In this document: piece by piece, positions 12,314 through 22,463 of the stretch
Position numbering within the stretch: the first letter of the stretch is position 1
Layout of the letters: each line of letters opens with the position of its first letter
Source: Pseudomonas citrullilanati
GTDB lineage: Bacteria; Pseudomonadota; Gammaproteobacteria; Pseudomonadales; Pseudomonadaceae
DNA: 64,000 nt
Direction: 5' to 3'
NCBI RefSeq assembly: GCF_030580855.1
Contig: NZ_JAUQOP010000007.1
Coordinates: 80,186-144,185 of the forward strand
Program-made: the position numbers and the translations under genes
The notes under the pieces: model-generated
The model's input: only the letters and a program-made list of their open reading frames with translations
Told to the model about the DNA's origin: nothing
The model's database searches: none

Positions 12314-15300
12314 TCAAGCAGTGGTCGGGGTAAGGCGCTCGAACAGCGCTTCTACGGTATTGAAACGCTCTTCCGGGCGTTCCATGGGCACCATGAACTT
12401 GAACGTCGTGGCGCCTTCGAACTTGTAGCGCTTGGGCTGGCCCTGGATCAGCTTGATCAGCACCAGCGGATCGACCGGGGTCTGGGCCTCGAACTCGATG
12501 CGCCCGCCATTCGGGCCGCCGTCGACTTTCTTGATGCCCAGTTGCTCGGCCTTGAGCTTGAGCAGCGTGGTGCGGACCAGGTGCTTGGTCGGTTCCGGCA
12601 GCAGGCCGAAGCGGTCGATCATCTCCACTTGCAGGTCCTTGAGGCCTTCCTCGTCGCTGGCCGAGGCGATGCGCTTGTAGAGGATCAGCCGGGCGTGGAC
12701 ATCCGGCAGGTAGTCCTCGGGGATCAGCGCCGGCACCCGCAGGTTGATTTCCGGGCCGCCGCCCAGTGGCTGGTCGAGGTTCGGCTGTTCGCCCTTGCGG
12801 ATCGACTTGACCGCCCGTTCGAGCATTTCCATGTACAGGGTGAAGCCGACGGCCTGGATCTGGCCGCTCTGGCCATCGCCCAGCAGTTCGCCGGCACCGC
12901 GGATTTCCAGGTCGTTGGTGGCCAGCACGAAGCCGGCGCCCAGGTCCTGGGTATTGGCGATGGCCTCCAGGCGTTTTTCCGCATCCGGGGTGATCTGCTG
13001 GCGCGGCGGCGTCAACAGGTAGGCGTAGGCCTGGTGGTGGCTGCGCCCGACCCGGCCGCGCAACTGGTGCAGCTGGGCCAGGCCGAACTTGTCGGCACGC
13101 TCGATGATGATGGTGTTGGCGCTGGGCACGTCGATGCCGGTCTCGATGATGGTCGAGGCGATCAATACGTTGAAGCGCTTGTGGTAGAAGTCGCTCATCA
13201 CCTGTTCGAGCTCGCGTTCGCGCATCTGCCCGTGGCCGATGCCGATGCGCGCCTCCGGCACCAGTTCGGCCAGGTCGGCGGCGCATTTCTCGATGGTCTT
13301 CACGTCGTTGTGCAGGTAGTAGACCTGGCCGCCACGCAGCAGCTCGCGGAGCAGGGCTTCCTTGACCGTGCTCTTGTTCTGCTCCATGACGAAGGTGCGC
13401 ACCGACAGGCGACGGGCCGGCGGCGTGGCGATGATCGACAGGTCGCGCATGCCCGACACCGCCATGTTCAGCGTGCGCGGGATTGGCGTGGCCGTCAGGG
13501 TGAGGATGTCGACCTCGCTGCGCAGGGCCTTGAGCTGCTCTTTCTGGCGCACCCCGAAGCGGTGTTCCTCGTCGATGATCACCAGCCCGAGGTTCTTGAT
13601 CTTGACGTCGTCCTGCAGCAGCTTGTGGGTGCCGATGACGATGTCGATCTTGCCTTCGGCCAGGTCGGCGACGGCAGCGTTCACTTCCTTGGCGGACTTG
13701 AAGCGGCTCATCACTTCCACGGTCACCGGCCAGTCGGCGAAGCGGTCGCGGAAACTGTTGTAGTGCTGCTGGGCGAGCAGGGTGGTGGGCACCAGGATCG
13801 CCACCTGCTTGCCGGCGTGCACGGCGATGAACGCGGCGCGCATCGCCACTTCGGTCTTGCCGAAGCCGACGTCGCCGCACACCAGGCGGTCCATCGGCTT
13901 GGGCGCGAGCATGTCGGCGCGCACGGCTTCGATGGTGGTCTGCTGGTCGACGGTTTCCTCGAACGGGAAACCGGCGCTGAAGGTTTCGTAGTCGGCTTTC
14001 GGATCGGCGAAGGCATAGCCCTCGCGGGCCGCGCGACGGGCGTAGATGTCCAGCAGCTCGGCGGCCACGTCGCGCACTTGTTCGGCGGCCTTGCGCTTGG
14101 CTTTCTGCCAGGTCTCCGAACCCAGCCGATGCAAGGGCGCAAGGGCGTCGTCGCTGCCGGTGTAGCGCGCGATCAGGTGCAGGTTCGCCACGGGGACGTA
14201 GAGCTTGGCGCCCTCGGCGTATTCGAGGGTCAGGAACTCGGCGGCCTGGCCGTCGATTTCCAGCGTCGCCAGGCCCAGGTAGCGGCCCACGCCGTGGTCG
14301 ATGTGGACCACCGGCGCGCCCTCGCGCAGTTCGGTGAGGTTCTTGATGACCGCGTCGTTGGCGGCGTCGGCGCGTTTCTCGCGGCGTCGACGCTGCATGA
14401 CGCGCTGGCCGAACAGCGGGCTTTCGGCCACCAGCGCCAACGCCGGGTCGTCGAGGACCAGGCCTTCATCCAGCGGCGCGATGGTGATTGCCAGGCGATC
14501 CTGGCTCGCGACGAAGTCCGGCCAGCTCTCGACGGTCTTGGGCCGCAGCTTCAGGCGGTCGAGCAGCTCCAGCAGCACTTCGCGGCGGCCTGCGGTCTCG
14601 GCGGTGAACAGCACGCGGCCAGGGAACCCGTCGAGAAAACCGGCCAGCGCCGCCAGCGGCTGCGAAGCCTTGGCTTCGATCGCCAGGTCGGGCAACGGGC
14701 GGGCCGGAAAGCGCTCGCGACCGACGCCGGTTTCCACGTCCTGCTGGCTCGCCACCACGCGCGGCCAGCTCTTGAGACGGGCGAAGCAGTCCTCCACCGG
14801 CAGGAACAGTTCGGCCGGAGGCAACAGGGGACGGGAAGGGTCGACGCGGCGCTCTTCGTAGCGGTTGCGCACATCGTTCCAGAAGTTTTCCGCCGCCTGT
14901 TCGATCCCCGGCAAAGAGAACACCTGGGTGTCCTGGGGCAGGTAGTCGAACAGGGTCGAGGTTTCTTCGAAGAACAGCGGCAGGTAGTACTCGATGCCGG
15001 CCGGGGTGATCCCGCTGCTCAAGTCCTGGAAGATCGGGCAGCGGCGGAAATCCACGTCGAAGCGTTCGCGAAAGCGTGCCTTGAAGCGCGTCACGGCCTC
15101 TTTCTGCAGCGGGAATTCCTTGGCCGGCAGCAGGCGGATCGACTGTACCTTGTCGATGGAGCGCTGGTTTTCCGGGTCGAAGGTGCGCAGGGTCTCGATT
15201 TCATCGTCGAACAGGTCGATGCGATACGGCAGCTTGCTGCCCATCGGGAACAGGTCGATCAGCGCGCCGCGTACCGCGAACTCGCCGTGCTCGTACACCG

Positions 15301-15763
15301 TGTCGACGCAGCGATAGCCACTGGCCTCCAGGCGAGTACGCATCTGCTCGACGTCGAGCTTCTGGCCGATGTCCAGCACCAGGCTGCTGCCGAGCAGGAA
15401 TTGGGTCGGCGCCAGGCGATGTAGGGCCGTGGTGATGGGCACTACCAAAACGCCATGACTGAGCTCCGGCAGCCGATAGAGGCTGGCGATTCGCTGGGAA
15501 ATGATGTCTTGGTGGGGCGAGAAAAGATCGTAGGGCAGGGTTTCCCAGTCCGGGAAATGCAGCACGGGCAAGTCCGGCGCGAAGAACCCCAGCGCCTGTT
15601 CCAGCCGCTCGGCACTTTGGCTGTCGGCGGTCAGCAGCAGGGTAAAGCGCTGGGCAGCGCTGGCAGCCTCGGCGATGGCCAGGCTCAGGGCGGCACCGGG
15701 CAGGTTGCCCCAGTGCTGTTTACCTGCCGCGGCAGGGAGAAGCGGAAGACGCAGAACGGGCAC
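12314..15763 (-). CDS. mfd: Transcription-repair coupling factor Mfd
   Basis: Protein of 1149 aa. In the family it uses ATP to push stalled RNA polymerase off lesions and recruits UvrA. The GTG at 15763 (V-P-V-L-R-L-P-L-L-P) gives the family length; the frame stays open far upstream but only as antisense of gap. Order: UvrB-like N-terminus (FPDWETLPYDLFSPHQDIISQR), the RNA-polymerase-interaction region (VHIDHGVGRYLGLATLEIDG), a RecG-like translocase with GDVGFGKTEVAMRAAF and DEEH, SATPIPRTL-type motifs, the relay region after QLHQLRGRVGRS, and a C-terminal TRCF domain. It is divergent from gap across 183 bases. Confidence 0.97.
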   Translation of the reverse strand: MPVLRLPLLPAAAGKQHWGNLPGAALSLAIAEAASAAQRFTLLLTADSQSAERLEQALGFFAPDLPVLHFPDWETLPYDLFSPHQDIISQRIASLYRLPELSHGVLVVPITTALHRLAPTQFLLGSSLVLDIGQKLDVEQMRTRLEASGYRCVDTVYEHGEFAVRGALIDLFPMGSKLPYRIDLFDDEIETLRTFDPENQRSIDKVQSIRLLPAKEFPLQKEAVTRFKARFRERFDVDFRRCPIFQDLSSGITPAGIEYYLPLFFEETSTLFDYLPQDTQVFSLPGIEQAAENFWNDVRNRYEERRVDPSRPLLPPAELFLPVEDCFARLKSWPRVVASQQDVETGVGRERFPARPLPDLAIEAKASQPLAALAGFLDGFPGRVLFTAETAGRREVLLELLDRLKLRPKTVESWPDFVASQDRLAITIAPLDEGLVLDDPALALVAESPLFGQRVMQRRRREKRADAANDAVIKNLTELREGAPVVHIDHGVGRYLGLATLEIDGQAAEFLTLEYAEGAKLYVPVANLHLIARYTGSDDALAPLHRLGSETWQKAKRKAAEQVRDVAAELLDIYARRAAREGYAFADPKADYETFSAGFPFEETVDQQTTIEAVRADMLAPKPMDRLVCGDVGFGKTEVAMRAAFIAVHAGKQVAILVPTTLLAQQHYNSFRDRFADWPVTVEVMSRFKSAKEVNAAVADLAEGKIDIVIGTHKLLQDDVKIKNLGLVIIDEEHRFGVRQKEQLKALRSEVDILTLTATPIPRTLNMAVSGMRDLSIIATPPARRLSVRTFVMEQNKSTVKEALLRELLRGGQVYYLHNDVKTIEKCAADLAELVPEARIGIGHGQMRERELEQVMSDFYHKRFNVLIASTIIETGIDVPSANTIIIERADKFGLAQLHQLRGRVGRSHHQAYAYLLTPPRQQITPDAEKRLEAIANTQDLGAGFVLATNDLEIRGAGELLGDGQSGQIQAVGFTLYMEMLERAVKSIRKGEQPNLDQPLGGGPEINLRVPALIPEDYLPDVHARLILYKRIASASDEEGLKDLQVEMIDRFGLLPEPTKHLVRTTLLKLKAEQLGIKKVDGGPNGGRIEFEAQTPVDPLVLIKLIQGQPKRYKFEGATTFKFMVPMERPEERFNTVEALFERLTPTTA

Positions 15764-15946
15764 GGAAGATTGAGCTCCAGCGTTGCGACAAAGTCGACAA
15801 GTGTAGCGGGGGAAGGGGGCTGCTGTCAGTCGCAGACTGCCCTGGCAGACAGGAAAACCGCGGTGCGACGGGCGCGCATTGCTCCGCCGAGGACTCGGCG
15901 GCATAATGTAGCCCCTTTTTTCAGCCCCTACATGTGGAAGGTTACC

Positions 15947-17395
15947 GTGACTCAGAAGCCCGACCAGTGTCTTGGTGAATGGATTGATCGTGAAGCGCTC
16001 GCCGAAGCGATGATCCCTCTCATCGGTCAGCTCTACCGCAATAACAACGTGGTGAGCTCGATCTATGGCCGCAGCCTGATCAACCAGTCTGTCATCGCGA
16101 TCCTCAAGGCCCACCGCTTTGCTCGCCACCGTTCTTCCGACGACAGCGAACTCTCCGTCCACGAAACATTCCCCCTGCTCAAGGCCATGAGCGAGCTCAA
16201 GCTCGGCGCGGCTTCGGTGGACCTGGGCAAGTTGGCGTTCAAGTTCCGCAACGAAGGCAATGGCCGCAGCGCCGAGCAGTTCGTGCGTGAAGAGATGGCT
16301 GACGTGGTTGGCCAGCAGAACGTTTCGGCTCGCAAGGGCACTGACGTGGTGCTGTACGGTTTCGGTCGCATCGGCCGCCTGCTGGCGCGCATCCTGATCG
16401 AAAAAACCGGTGGTGGCGACGGCCTGCGCCTGCGGGCCATCGTGGTGCGCAAGGGCGCCGAGAACGACCTGACCAAGCGCGCCAGCCTGCTGCGTCGCGA
16501 TTCGGTCCATGGTTCGTTCAACGGCACCATCACCATCGACGAAGAAAACAACACCATCACCGCCAACGGCAACCTGATCCAGGTCATCTACGCGAAGAAC
16601 CCGACCGAGGTGGACTACACCCAGTACGGTATCAAGGATGCGCTGCTGGTGGACAACACCGGCGTATGGCGTGACGCCGACGGCCTGGGCCAGCACCTGG
16701 CCTGCCCGGGTGTCGACCGCGTGGTCCTGACCGCACCTGGCAAGGGCAAGCTGAAGAACATCGTCCACGGCATCAACCACGGCGATATCACCGCCGACGA
16801 CAAGATCGTCTCCGCCGCCTCCTGCACCACCAACGCCATCGTGCCGGTGCTCAAGGCCGTGAACGACAAGTTCGGCATCGTCAACGGCCACGTCGAAACC
16901 GTTCACTCGTACACCAACGACCAGAACCTGATCGACAACTTCCACAAGGGCGATCGCCGTGGCCGCAGCGCCGCGCTGAACATGGTCATCACCGAGACCG
17001 GTGCGGCCACCGCCGCCGCCAAGGCCCTGCCTGAACTGGCCGGCAAGCTGACCGGCAACGCGATCCGCGTGCCGACGCCGAACGTGTCGATGGCCATTCT
17101 CAACCTGAACCTCGAGAAAGCCGCTACCCGTGAAGAGATGAACGAGTACCTGCGCTACATGGCGCTGCACTCCGAGCTGCACAAGCAGATCGACTTCGTC
17201 AATTCCCAGGAGGTGGTGTCCACCGACTTCGTGGGCTCGCGCCACGCCGGTGTCGTGGATGCCGAGGCCACTATCAGCCAAGACAACCGCGTTGTCCTGT
17301 ACGTCTGGTACGACAACGAATTCGGTTATAGCTGCCAGGTGGTCCGCGTGATGGAAGACATGGCCGGTGTGAACCCGCCAGCGTTCCCGCGCTAA
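15947..17395 (+). CDS. gap: Glyceraldehyde-3-phosphate dehydrogenase, long form
   Basis: Protein of 482 aa, longer than the usual ~335-aa enzyme because of an N-terminal extension of about 120 residues (MTQKPDQCLGEWIDREAL). The extension is typical of the second Gap of Pseudomonas. The Rossmann motif YGFGRIGRLLARIL follows, and the catalytic Cys is at about 293 (SAASCTTNAIVP). A GTG start at 15947 was chosen for its GGAAG ribosome site six bases upstream; an ATG at 15932 is the alternative. By analogy it probably works in the gluconeogenic direction. A strong terminator follows. Confidence 0.93.
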   Translation: MTQKPDQCLGEWIDREALAEAMIPLIGQLYRNNNVVSSIYGRSLINQSVIAILKAHRFARHRSSDDSELSVHETFPLLKAMSELKLGAASVDLGKLAFKFRNEGNGRSAEQFVREEMADVVGQQNVSARKGTDVVLYGFGRIGRLLARILIEKTGGGDGLRLRAIVVRKGAENDLTKRASLLRRDSVHGSFNGTITIDEENNTITANGNLIQVIYAKNPTEVDYTQYGIKDALLVDNTGVWRDADGLGQHLACPGVDRVVLTAPGKGKLKNIVHGINHGDITADDKIVSAASCTTNAIVPVLKAVNDKFGIVNGHVETVHSYTNDQNLIDNFHKGDRRGRSAALNMVITETGAATAAAKALPELAGKLTGNAIRVPTPNVSMAILNLNLEKAATREEMNEYLRYMALHSELHKQIDFVNSQEVVSTDFVGSRHAGVVDAEATISQDNRVVLYVWYDNEFGYSCQVVRVMEDMAGVNPPAFPR

Positions 17396-17411
17396 GCCTT
17401 AGCCGTTTGTG

Positions 17412-17441
17412 AAAACGCCCCGACTTGTCGGGGCGTTTTTG
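17412..17441 (+). terminator. Rho-independent terminator of gap
   Basis: Hairpin CGCCCCGA-CTTG-TCGGGGCG flanked by AAAA and followed by a T run. It starts 16 bases after the gap stop. Because it has A and T flanks it may also serve the convergent MFS gene. Confidence 0.9.
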
Positions 17442-17473
17442 TATCTGGGTTTTGCTGTGTTTGGGCGGGCCTC

Positions 17474-17538
17474 ATCGCGAGCAAGCTCGCTCCCACAGGG
17501 TGTACGCGATCGACTGTGGGAGCGAGCTTGCTCGCGAT
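17474..17538. repeat. REPIN (inverted pair of REP palindromes)
   Basis: ATCGCGAGCAAGCTCGCTCC and its inverted copy GGAGCGAGCTTGCTCGCGAT face each other about 20 bases apart. This is the common Pseudomonas REP sequence CTGTGGGAGCGAGC. It lies between the gap terminator and the MFS stop. Confidence 0.88.
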
Positions 17539-17547
17539 GGCGATCGT

Positions 17548-18846
17548 TCAGGCGCCGCCGGCCACCGAGGCCCGCGCAGTGCGCAGCTCATGCCGATTGC
17601 CCCTGAACAGCACCAGGGTCGCAATCAACCCCAGCACCGCCGCGCCGCTGAGCCAGATCCCGGGCGCCGCCTTGTTGTCCAGTACATGGATCAGGTACGT
17701 GCACGCCGCCGGGGTGAATCCGCCGAAGGTCGCGGTCGCCAGGCTGTAGGCCAGGGAGAAGCCGGTGGTGCGCACGTCGACCGGCATGATTTCCGTCAAG
17801 GCCACTACCATCGCACCGTTGTACGATCCGTACAGGAACGACAGCCACAATTCGACGATCAGCAAATGGCTGAAGCTGGGGTTCGCCACCAGCCAGGACA
17901 GCGCCGGATAAGCCGTCAGGATGGCCAGGATCGTGGCGGCGAGCAGCAGCGGTTTGCGTCCGATCCTGTCTGAAAGCGCCCCCATCACCGGTAGCCAGAA
18001 GAAGTTCGACAAGCCAATGCACACCGTGACCAGCAACGCGTCCAGGTCCGACAGGTTCAGCTCGGCCTTGCCGAAGGTCGGCGTGTAGGCGGTGATCAGG
18101 TAGAACGACACCGTGGTCATCACCACCAGCGCCATGCCGGCCAAGACGATGCCGAAGTTCTGACCGATGGAGCGGATGATTTCCGACAGGGTGGGGCGAT
18201 GTTTTCTTGCCTGGAACTCAGGGGTTTCTTCCAGGGAGCGACGGATCATGAAAATCGCCGGGACGATCATGCAACCCACCAGGAACGGCACGCGCCAGCC
18301 CCATTCGCCCATAGCCTGGGGACTGAGCCAATGATTGAGGCCAACCCCCAGCAGGCCGGCGAAGACCACGGCGGCTTGCTGGCTGGCCGATTGCCAACTG
18401 ACGAAGAAGCCCTTGCGCCCCGGCGTGGAGATTTCCGCCAGGTACACCGACACGCCGCCCAGTTCGACCCCGGCGGAGAAGCCTTGCAGCAGGCGGCCCA
18501 GCAGCACCAGCAAGGGCGCGGCCAGGCCCAGGGTGGCGTAGCCCGGCACGCAGGCGATCAGTATCGTGCCGGCGGCCATCATCGCCAGGGTGATGATCAG
18601 GCCTTTGCGGCGGCCGTGGCGGTCAATGTACGCGCCGAGGAAAATCGCCCCCAGGGGGCGCATCAGGAACCCGGCACCGAACGTCGCCAGGGACAGCATC
18701 AGCGAGGCGAACGCACTGTCGGTCGGAAAGAACGTCTTGGCGATGGCCGTGGCGTAGAAGCCATAGACCATGAAGTCGAACATCTCCAGGAAGTTGCCGC
18801 TGACAACGCGAAAAATCGCCTTGCCGTTGCTCGTGTTGGAAGGCAT
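17548..18846 (-). CDS. MFS carrier of the metabolite:H+ symporter type, tricarballylate/citrate-like
   Basis: Inner-membrane protein of 432 aa with about 12 transmembrane segments. The opening [20 protein letters not shown], the [13 protein letters not shown] loop between helices 2 and 3, and the DRIGRKPLL repeat in the second half fit the MHS branch of the major facilitator superfamily. The N-terminus resembles citrate or tricarballylate:proton symporters such as TcuC, so a polycarboxylate substrate is the best guess. No tricarballylate catabolic genes are adjacent. REPINs lie on both sides. The family is firm and the substrate is inferred. Confidence 0.8.
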   Translation of the reverse strand: MPSNTSNGKAIFRVVSGNFLEMFDFMVYGFYATAIAKTFFPTDSAFASLMLSLATFGAGFLMRPLGAIFLGAYIDRHGRRKGLIITLAMMAAGTILIACVPGYATLGLAAPLLVLLGRLLQGFSAGVELGGVSVYLAEISTPGRKGFFVSWQSASQQAAVVFAGLLGVGLNHWLSPQAMGEWGWRVPFLVGCMIVPAIFMIRRSLEETPEFQARKHRPTLSEIIRSIGQNFGIVLAGMALVVMTTVSFYLITAYTPTFGKAELNLSDLDALLVTVCIGLSNFFWLPVMGALSDRIGRKPLLLAATILAILTAYPALSWLVANPSFSHLLIVELWLSFLYGSYNGAMVVALTEIMPVDVRTTGFSLAYSLATATFGGFTPAACTYLIHVLDNKAAPGIWLSGAAVLGLIATLVLFRGNRHELRTARASVAGGA

Positions 18847-18941
18847 GGGTAGTTACTCACTCTGGCAAATCTTGTATGAAAGCGCTGACGCCCCGGAGAG
18901 AGCCTTGCAGGAACCTTGCGGGAATATGAGAGCCTTGGAGC

Positions 18942-19033
18942 CTGTGGGAGCAAAGCTTGCTCGCGATGAGCGATGACCCGGTCTTGCAGTTGAACCGTGT
19001 CGCCTGCATCGCGAGCAAGCTTTGCTCCCACAG
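18942..19033. repeat. REPIN
   Basis: CTGTGGGAGCAAAGCTTGCT and its inverse AGCAAGCTTTGCTCCCACAG are separated by a spacer of about 50 bases, a variant with an extra AAAG in the arm. It lies in the divergent gap between the MFS gene and apbE. A further partial copy (GGCTCCCACAGG) follows at about 19045. Confidence 0.85.
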
Positions 19034-19080
19034 GGGCTCCATTGGCTCCCACAGGTTTTTTGCGTGCGCTGGAGTTCATA

Positions 19081-20127
19081 ATGGCCGGCTCGGTTTTGAC
19101 GGGAGATGAAGATTTGTTAACTGGACGATGGATTGGGCTTGTGGTGGTTGCCGTGTTGTCGGGTTGTGGCAACGGCGACACCCTGGAGCGCTTCGACGGC
19201 CCGACCATGGGCAGTCATTATTCGATTCAGTACGTCAGACATTCCGCCGGGCCCACTGCGAAAACGGTGCAGGCCGAGGTGGAAAACATCCTGGCCGAGG
19301 TGGACCGGCAGTTCTCGACCTACCGCAGCGACTCGGACATCGAACACTTCAACGCTCTACCGGCCAATAACTGCCAGGCAATGCCTGCCGCGGTATTGGA
19401 GTTGATCCGGGTCGGCGAGCAGCTGTCCTTGCAGAGCGACGGCGCCTTCGACCTGACGGTGGAGCCGCTGTTGAACCTGTGGGGGTTCGGTCCGCAGTCG
19501 CGGGAGGAGAAAGTGCCCAGCGCCGAAGCCTTGGCCCGGGTTCGCCAGCGCGTCGGCCATGGTCATTTGCGCATCGACGGCGACCGCTTGTGCAAGGACG
19601 CCGCGGTGGAGGTCGACTTCAACAGCATCGCCGCCGGCTACGCGGTCGACCGGATCGCCGCCCGGCTCCACGCCCTGGGCATCGACAGTTACCTGGCCGA
19701 AGCCACCGGCGAGCTCAAGGCTGTCGGACGCAAGCCCGACGGCTCGGCCTGGCGCGTCGCCCTGGAAGAACCCCGGGACGACCGGCAGGTGGCCGAGCGC
19801 GTCATCGAGGTCAATGGCTACGGGGTTTCAACATCCGGTGACTACCGCCGATATTTCGAGCAGGACGGCGCACGCTATTCCCACACCTTCGATGCGCACA
19901 GCGGTGCACCGGTCCTGCATAACCTGGCGTCAGTCACGGTGATTCATCCTTCGGCGCTGATGGCCGATGGACTATCGACGCTGTTGCTGATTCTCGGGCC
20001 CGAACGGGGTTGGGACTATGCCCAGGAGCATGGCATCGGGGTATTTTTCGTGTTGCGCGATGGCAATCGTTTTGTCACCCGTACCAATGATGCGTTTGAA
20101 CGGATCAGCAGGGAAAAAACCCAATGA
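19081..20127 (+). CDS. apbE: FAD:protein FMN transferase, lipoprotein
   Basis: ApbE family protein of 348 aa. In the family it transfers FMN from FAD to a Ser/Thr of target proteins such as NqrB/NqrC or Rnf subunits. The N-terminus is a lipoprotein signal ending in the lipobox LSGC. Family motifs are DGPTMGSHYSI, DFNSIAAGYAVDRI, SGDYRRYFE and a C-terminal ALMADGLSTLL. The ATG at 19081 has GGAG six bases upstream; an in-frame TTG at 19114 with GGGAG would give a more compact signal peptide and is a real alternative. No Nqr or Rnf genes adjoin it here. Confidence 0.9.
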   Translation: MAGSVLTGDEDLLTGRWIGLVVVAVLSGCGNGDTLERFDGPTMGSHYSIQYVRHSAGPTAKTVQAEVENILAEVDRQFSTYRSDSDIEHFNALPANNCQAMPAAVLELIRVGEQLSLQSDGAFDLTVEPLLNLWGFGPQSREEKVPSAEALARVRQRVGHGHLRIDGDRLCKDAAVEVDFNSIAAGYAVDRIAARLHALGIDSYLAEATGELKAVGRKPDGSAWRVALEEPRDDRQVAERVIEVNGYGVSTSGDYRRYFEQDGARYSHTFDAHSGAPVLHNLASVTVIHPSALMADGLSTLLLILGPERGWDYAQEHGIGVFFVLRDGNRFVTRTNDAFERISREKTQ

Positions 20128-20303
20128 TGACAGCGCCCCCTAGCCTACGACGCGACCAAGGGGTAATGTGCGCGGCGTTGACGCTTCTATAGACTGTGGG
20201 CCGGGCGCGTGAATCGGCCCCAAATTGTTCCTTCATGCCGCTGGCCGGCATGATTTAGCCGTCGGCGCCAATGTGGCGGCGCGGCCTGTTCTGAGGAGTA
20301 CGC

Positions 20304-21698
20304 ATGGCTGTCTACAACTACGACGTGGTGGTACTGGGTTCCGGCCCGGCGGGGGAAGGCGCGGCAATGAACGCCGCCAAGGCAGGGCGCAAGGTGGCGA
20401 TGGTCGACAGCCGTCGGCAGGTCGGCGGCAACTGCACCCACTTGGGTACCATCCCGTCCAAGGCCTTGCGTCACTCGGTCCGGCAGATCATGCAGTTCAA
20501 CACCAATCCGATGTTCCGAGCCATCGGTGAGCCGCGCTGGTTCTCGTTCCCGGACGTGCTCAAGAGCGCCGAGAAGGTCATCTCCAAGCAGGTGGCCTCG
20601 CGTACGGGCTATTACGCTCGCAACCGCGTCGACGTGTTCTTCGGCACCGGCAGCTTTGCCGACGAACAGACGGTGGAAGTGGTCTGCGGCAATGGCGTGG
20701 TCGAGAAACTGGTGGCCAAGCACATCATCATCGCCACCGGCTCGCGCCCCTACCGTCCGGCCGACATCGATTTCAACCATGCACGTATCTACGATAGCGA
20801 CACCATCCTGAGCCTGGGTCACACCCCGCGTAAGCTGATCGTCTACGGTGCGGGCGTGATCGGTTGCGAATACGCTTCGATCTTCAGCGGCCTGGGCGTG
20901 CTGGTGGAACTGGTGGATAACCGTGGCCAGTTGCTGAGCTTCCTTGACTCGGAAATCTCCCAGGCCCTGAGCTACCACTTCAGCAACAACAACATCACCG
21001 TGCGCCACAATGAAGAGTACGACCGCGTCGAAGGTGTCGACAACGGTGTGATCCTGCACCTCAAGTCCGGCAAGAAGATCAAGGCCGACGCCTTGCTCTG
21101 GTGCAACGGCCGGACCGGCAACACCGATACCCTGGGCCTGGAAAACATCGGCGTGAAGGTCAACAGCCGGGGCCAGATCGAAGTCGACGAGAACTATCGC
21201 ACCTGCGTGCCGAACATCTATGGCGCCGGTGACGTGATCGGCTGGCCGAGCCTGGCCAGTGCCGCCCACGACCAGGGCCGTTCGGCCGCTGGCAGTATTG
21301 TCGACAACGGCAGCTGGCGTTTCGTCAACGACGTGCCGACCGGTATCTACACCATTCCGGAAATCAGCTCGATCGGCAAGAACGAGCAGGAACTGACCCA
21401 GGCCAAGGTGCCGTATGAAGTGGGCAAGGCCTTCTTCAAGAGCATGGCGCGGGCGCAGATCGCCGGCGAGCCGCAAGGCATGCTGAAGATCCTGTTCCAC
21501 CGCGAGACCCTGGAAGTGCTCGGCGTGCACTGCTTCGGCTACCAGGCCTCCGAGATCGTGCACATTGGCCAGGCGATCATGAACCAGCCGGGCGAATTGA
21601 ACACGCTGAAGTACTTCGTCAACACCACGTTCAACTACCCGACCATGGCCGAGGCCTATCGGGTCGCCGCCTACGACGGCCTCAACCGGCTTTTTTGA
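20304..21698 (+). CDS. sthA: Soluble pyridine nucleotide transhydrogenase
   Basis: Flavoprotein of 464 aa that in the family transfers hydride between NADPH and NAD+. The N-terminal FAD site is [20 protein letters not shown]. The segment [15 protein letters not shown] shows the typical loss of one redox-active Cys of the disulfide reductase family, which separates SthA from lipoamide dehydrogenase. The NAD-binding fold is at [15 protein letters not shown] and the dimer domain at the C-terminus. GAGGAG precedes the start. It is convergent with glpQ. Confidence 0.96.
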   Translation: MAVYNYDVVVLGSGPAGEGAAMNAAKAGRKVAMVDSRRQVGGNCTHLGTIPSKALRHSVRQIMQFNTNPMFRAIGEPRWFSFPDVLKSAEKVISKQVASRTGYYARNRVDVFFGTGSFADEQTVEVVCGNGVVEKLVAKHIIIATGSRPYRPADIDFNHARIYDSDTILSLGHTPRKLIVYGAGVIGCEYASIFSGLGVLVELVDNRGQLLSFLDSEISQALSYHFSNNNITVRHNEEYDRVEGVDNGVILHLKSGKKIKADALLWCNGRTGNTDTLGLENIGVKVNSRGQIEVDENYRTCVPNIYGAGDVIGWPSLASAAHDQGRSAAGSIVDNGSWRFVNDVPTGIYTIPEISSIGKNEQELTQAKVPYEVGKAFFKSMARAQIAGEPQGMLKILFHRETLEVLGVHCFGYQASEIVHIGQAIMNQPGELNTLKYFVNTTFNYPTMAEAYRVAAYDGLNRLF

Positions 21699-21702
21699 GC
21701 GG

Positions 21703-21731
21703 CTCCGGCCGGTGGCCTGAGCCGGCCGGGG
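21703..21731. terminator. GC hairpin between convergent sthA and glpQ
   Basis: CTCCGGCCGG and CCGGCCGGGG form a 10-bp stem with one G-T pair around an 8-9 base loop. It lies just after the sthA stop but has no T run, so intrinsic termination is possible rather than certain. Confidence 0.45.
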
Positions 21732-21740
21732 AGACCGATT

Positions 21741-22463
21741 TCAGCCCTTCCCAAGGGTGGCAGTGGCCAAACCGGGAAAGTCTGTAATCAGGCTGTCAGC
21801 GCCAAAGTCGGCGAGCCTGCGCATCAGCGCGGGTTCGTTGACGGTCCAGACCGACACGTGCAGCCCCTGGCGTTGCGCCTTGATCAGGCGTTCCGGCGTG
21901 CACAGGGTCCAGTTCAGCGCCAGGATTTCACAACCGTAGCTCTGGGCGACCTTCAATGGGTCGAGCCAGGCGTACTCGGCCACCAGGCCGCGGGAGATGT
22001 CCGGGGTCAGCTCCAGGGCTGCCTTGAGCACTTCCCGGGAACTGGAGGTGATGGTGACTTTGTCCAGCAAGCCGAAACGCTGGGCCATTTCGCGAATGCC
22101 CAGCACCGTGGCCGCCGCCCGGGTGCGCGAGGCGCTCTTGACCTCCAGCTGCCAATGCTCGAAATCGCATTTCTCGAACAGCTCTTCCAGGCGTGGGATC
22201 GGGCACGGCTTGATCCAGCCCGGGCCACCCTTGCGTGCATCGTAGGTCACCAGTTCGGCGGCGGAATGCTCCACCACCTTGCCCCGGCGATCCGTGGTGC
22301 GCTTGAGGGTCGGGTCGTGGATCACCATCAGCTCGCCGTCCATGGACAGGTGCAGGTCCAGTTCGCAACGGCGCACGCCGTGCTTGAGGCATTCCTGGAA
22401 GCCGGCCAGGGTGTTTTCCGGTGCTTCGCCCTTGGCGCCGCGGTGGCCATAGATGAGGGTCAC
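21741..22463 (-). CDS. glpQ: Cytoplasmic-type glycerophosphodiester phosphodiesterase
   Basis: GDPD family enzyme of 240 aa that hydrolyses glycerophosphodiesters to glycerol-3-phosphate and an alcohol. The metal and catalytic motifs are present: YGHRGAKGEAPENTL, then ELDLHLSMDGELMVIHDPTL with the second catalytic His, and LEVKS. There is no signal peptide, so it resembles the cytoplasmic UgpQ form more than periplasmic GlpQ. Its ATG overlaps the end of the upstream PilZ gene by four bases, so the two are translationally coupled. Confidence 0.88.
   Translation of the reverse strand: MTLIYGHRGAKGEAPENTLAGFQECLKHGVRRCELDLHLSMDGELMVIHDPTLKRTTDRRGKVVEHSAAELVTYDARKGGPGWIKPCPIPRLEELFEKCDFEHWQLEVKSASRTRAAATVLGIREMAQRFGLLDKVTITSSSREVLKAALELTPDISRGLVAEYAWLDPLKVAQSYGCEILALNWTLCTPERLIKAQRQGLHVSVWTVNEPALMRRLADFGADSLITDFPGLATATLGKG

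Noticed and set aside
15764..17281. An upstream extension of the mfd frame giving 1655 codons
   Set aside because: The extension runs antisense through gap and reads as shadow protein. The GTG at 15763 gives the standard 1149-aa Mfd.
17474..19033. Repeated GAGCAAGCTCGCTCC units as a possible CRISPR or transposon end
   Set aside because: The copies are palindromic, occur in inverted pairs at gene ends with irregular spacing, and lack spacers or a cas gene. They are REP elements.
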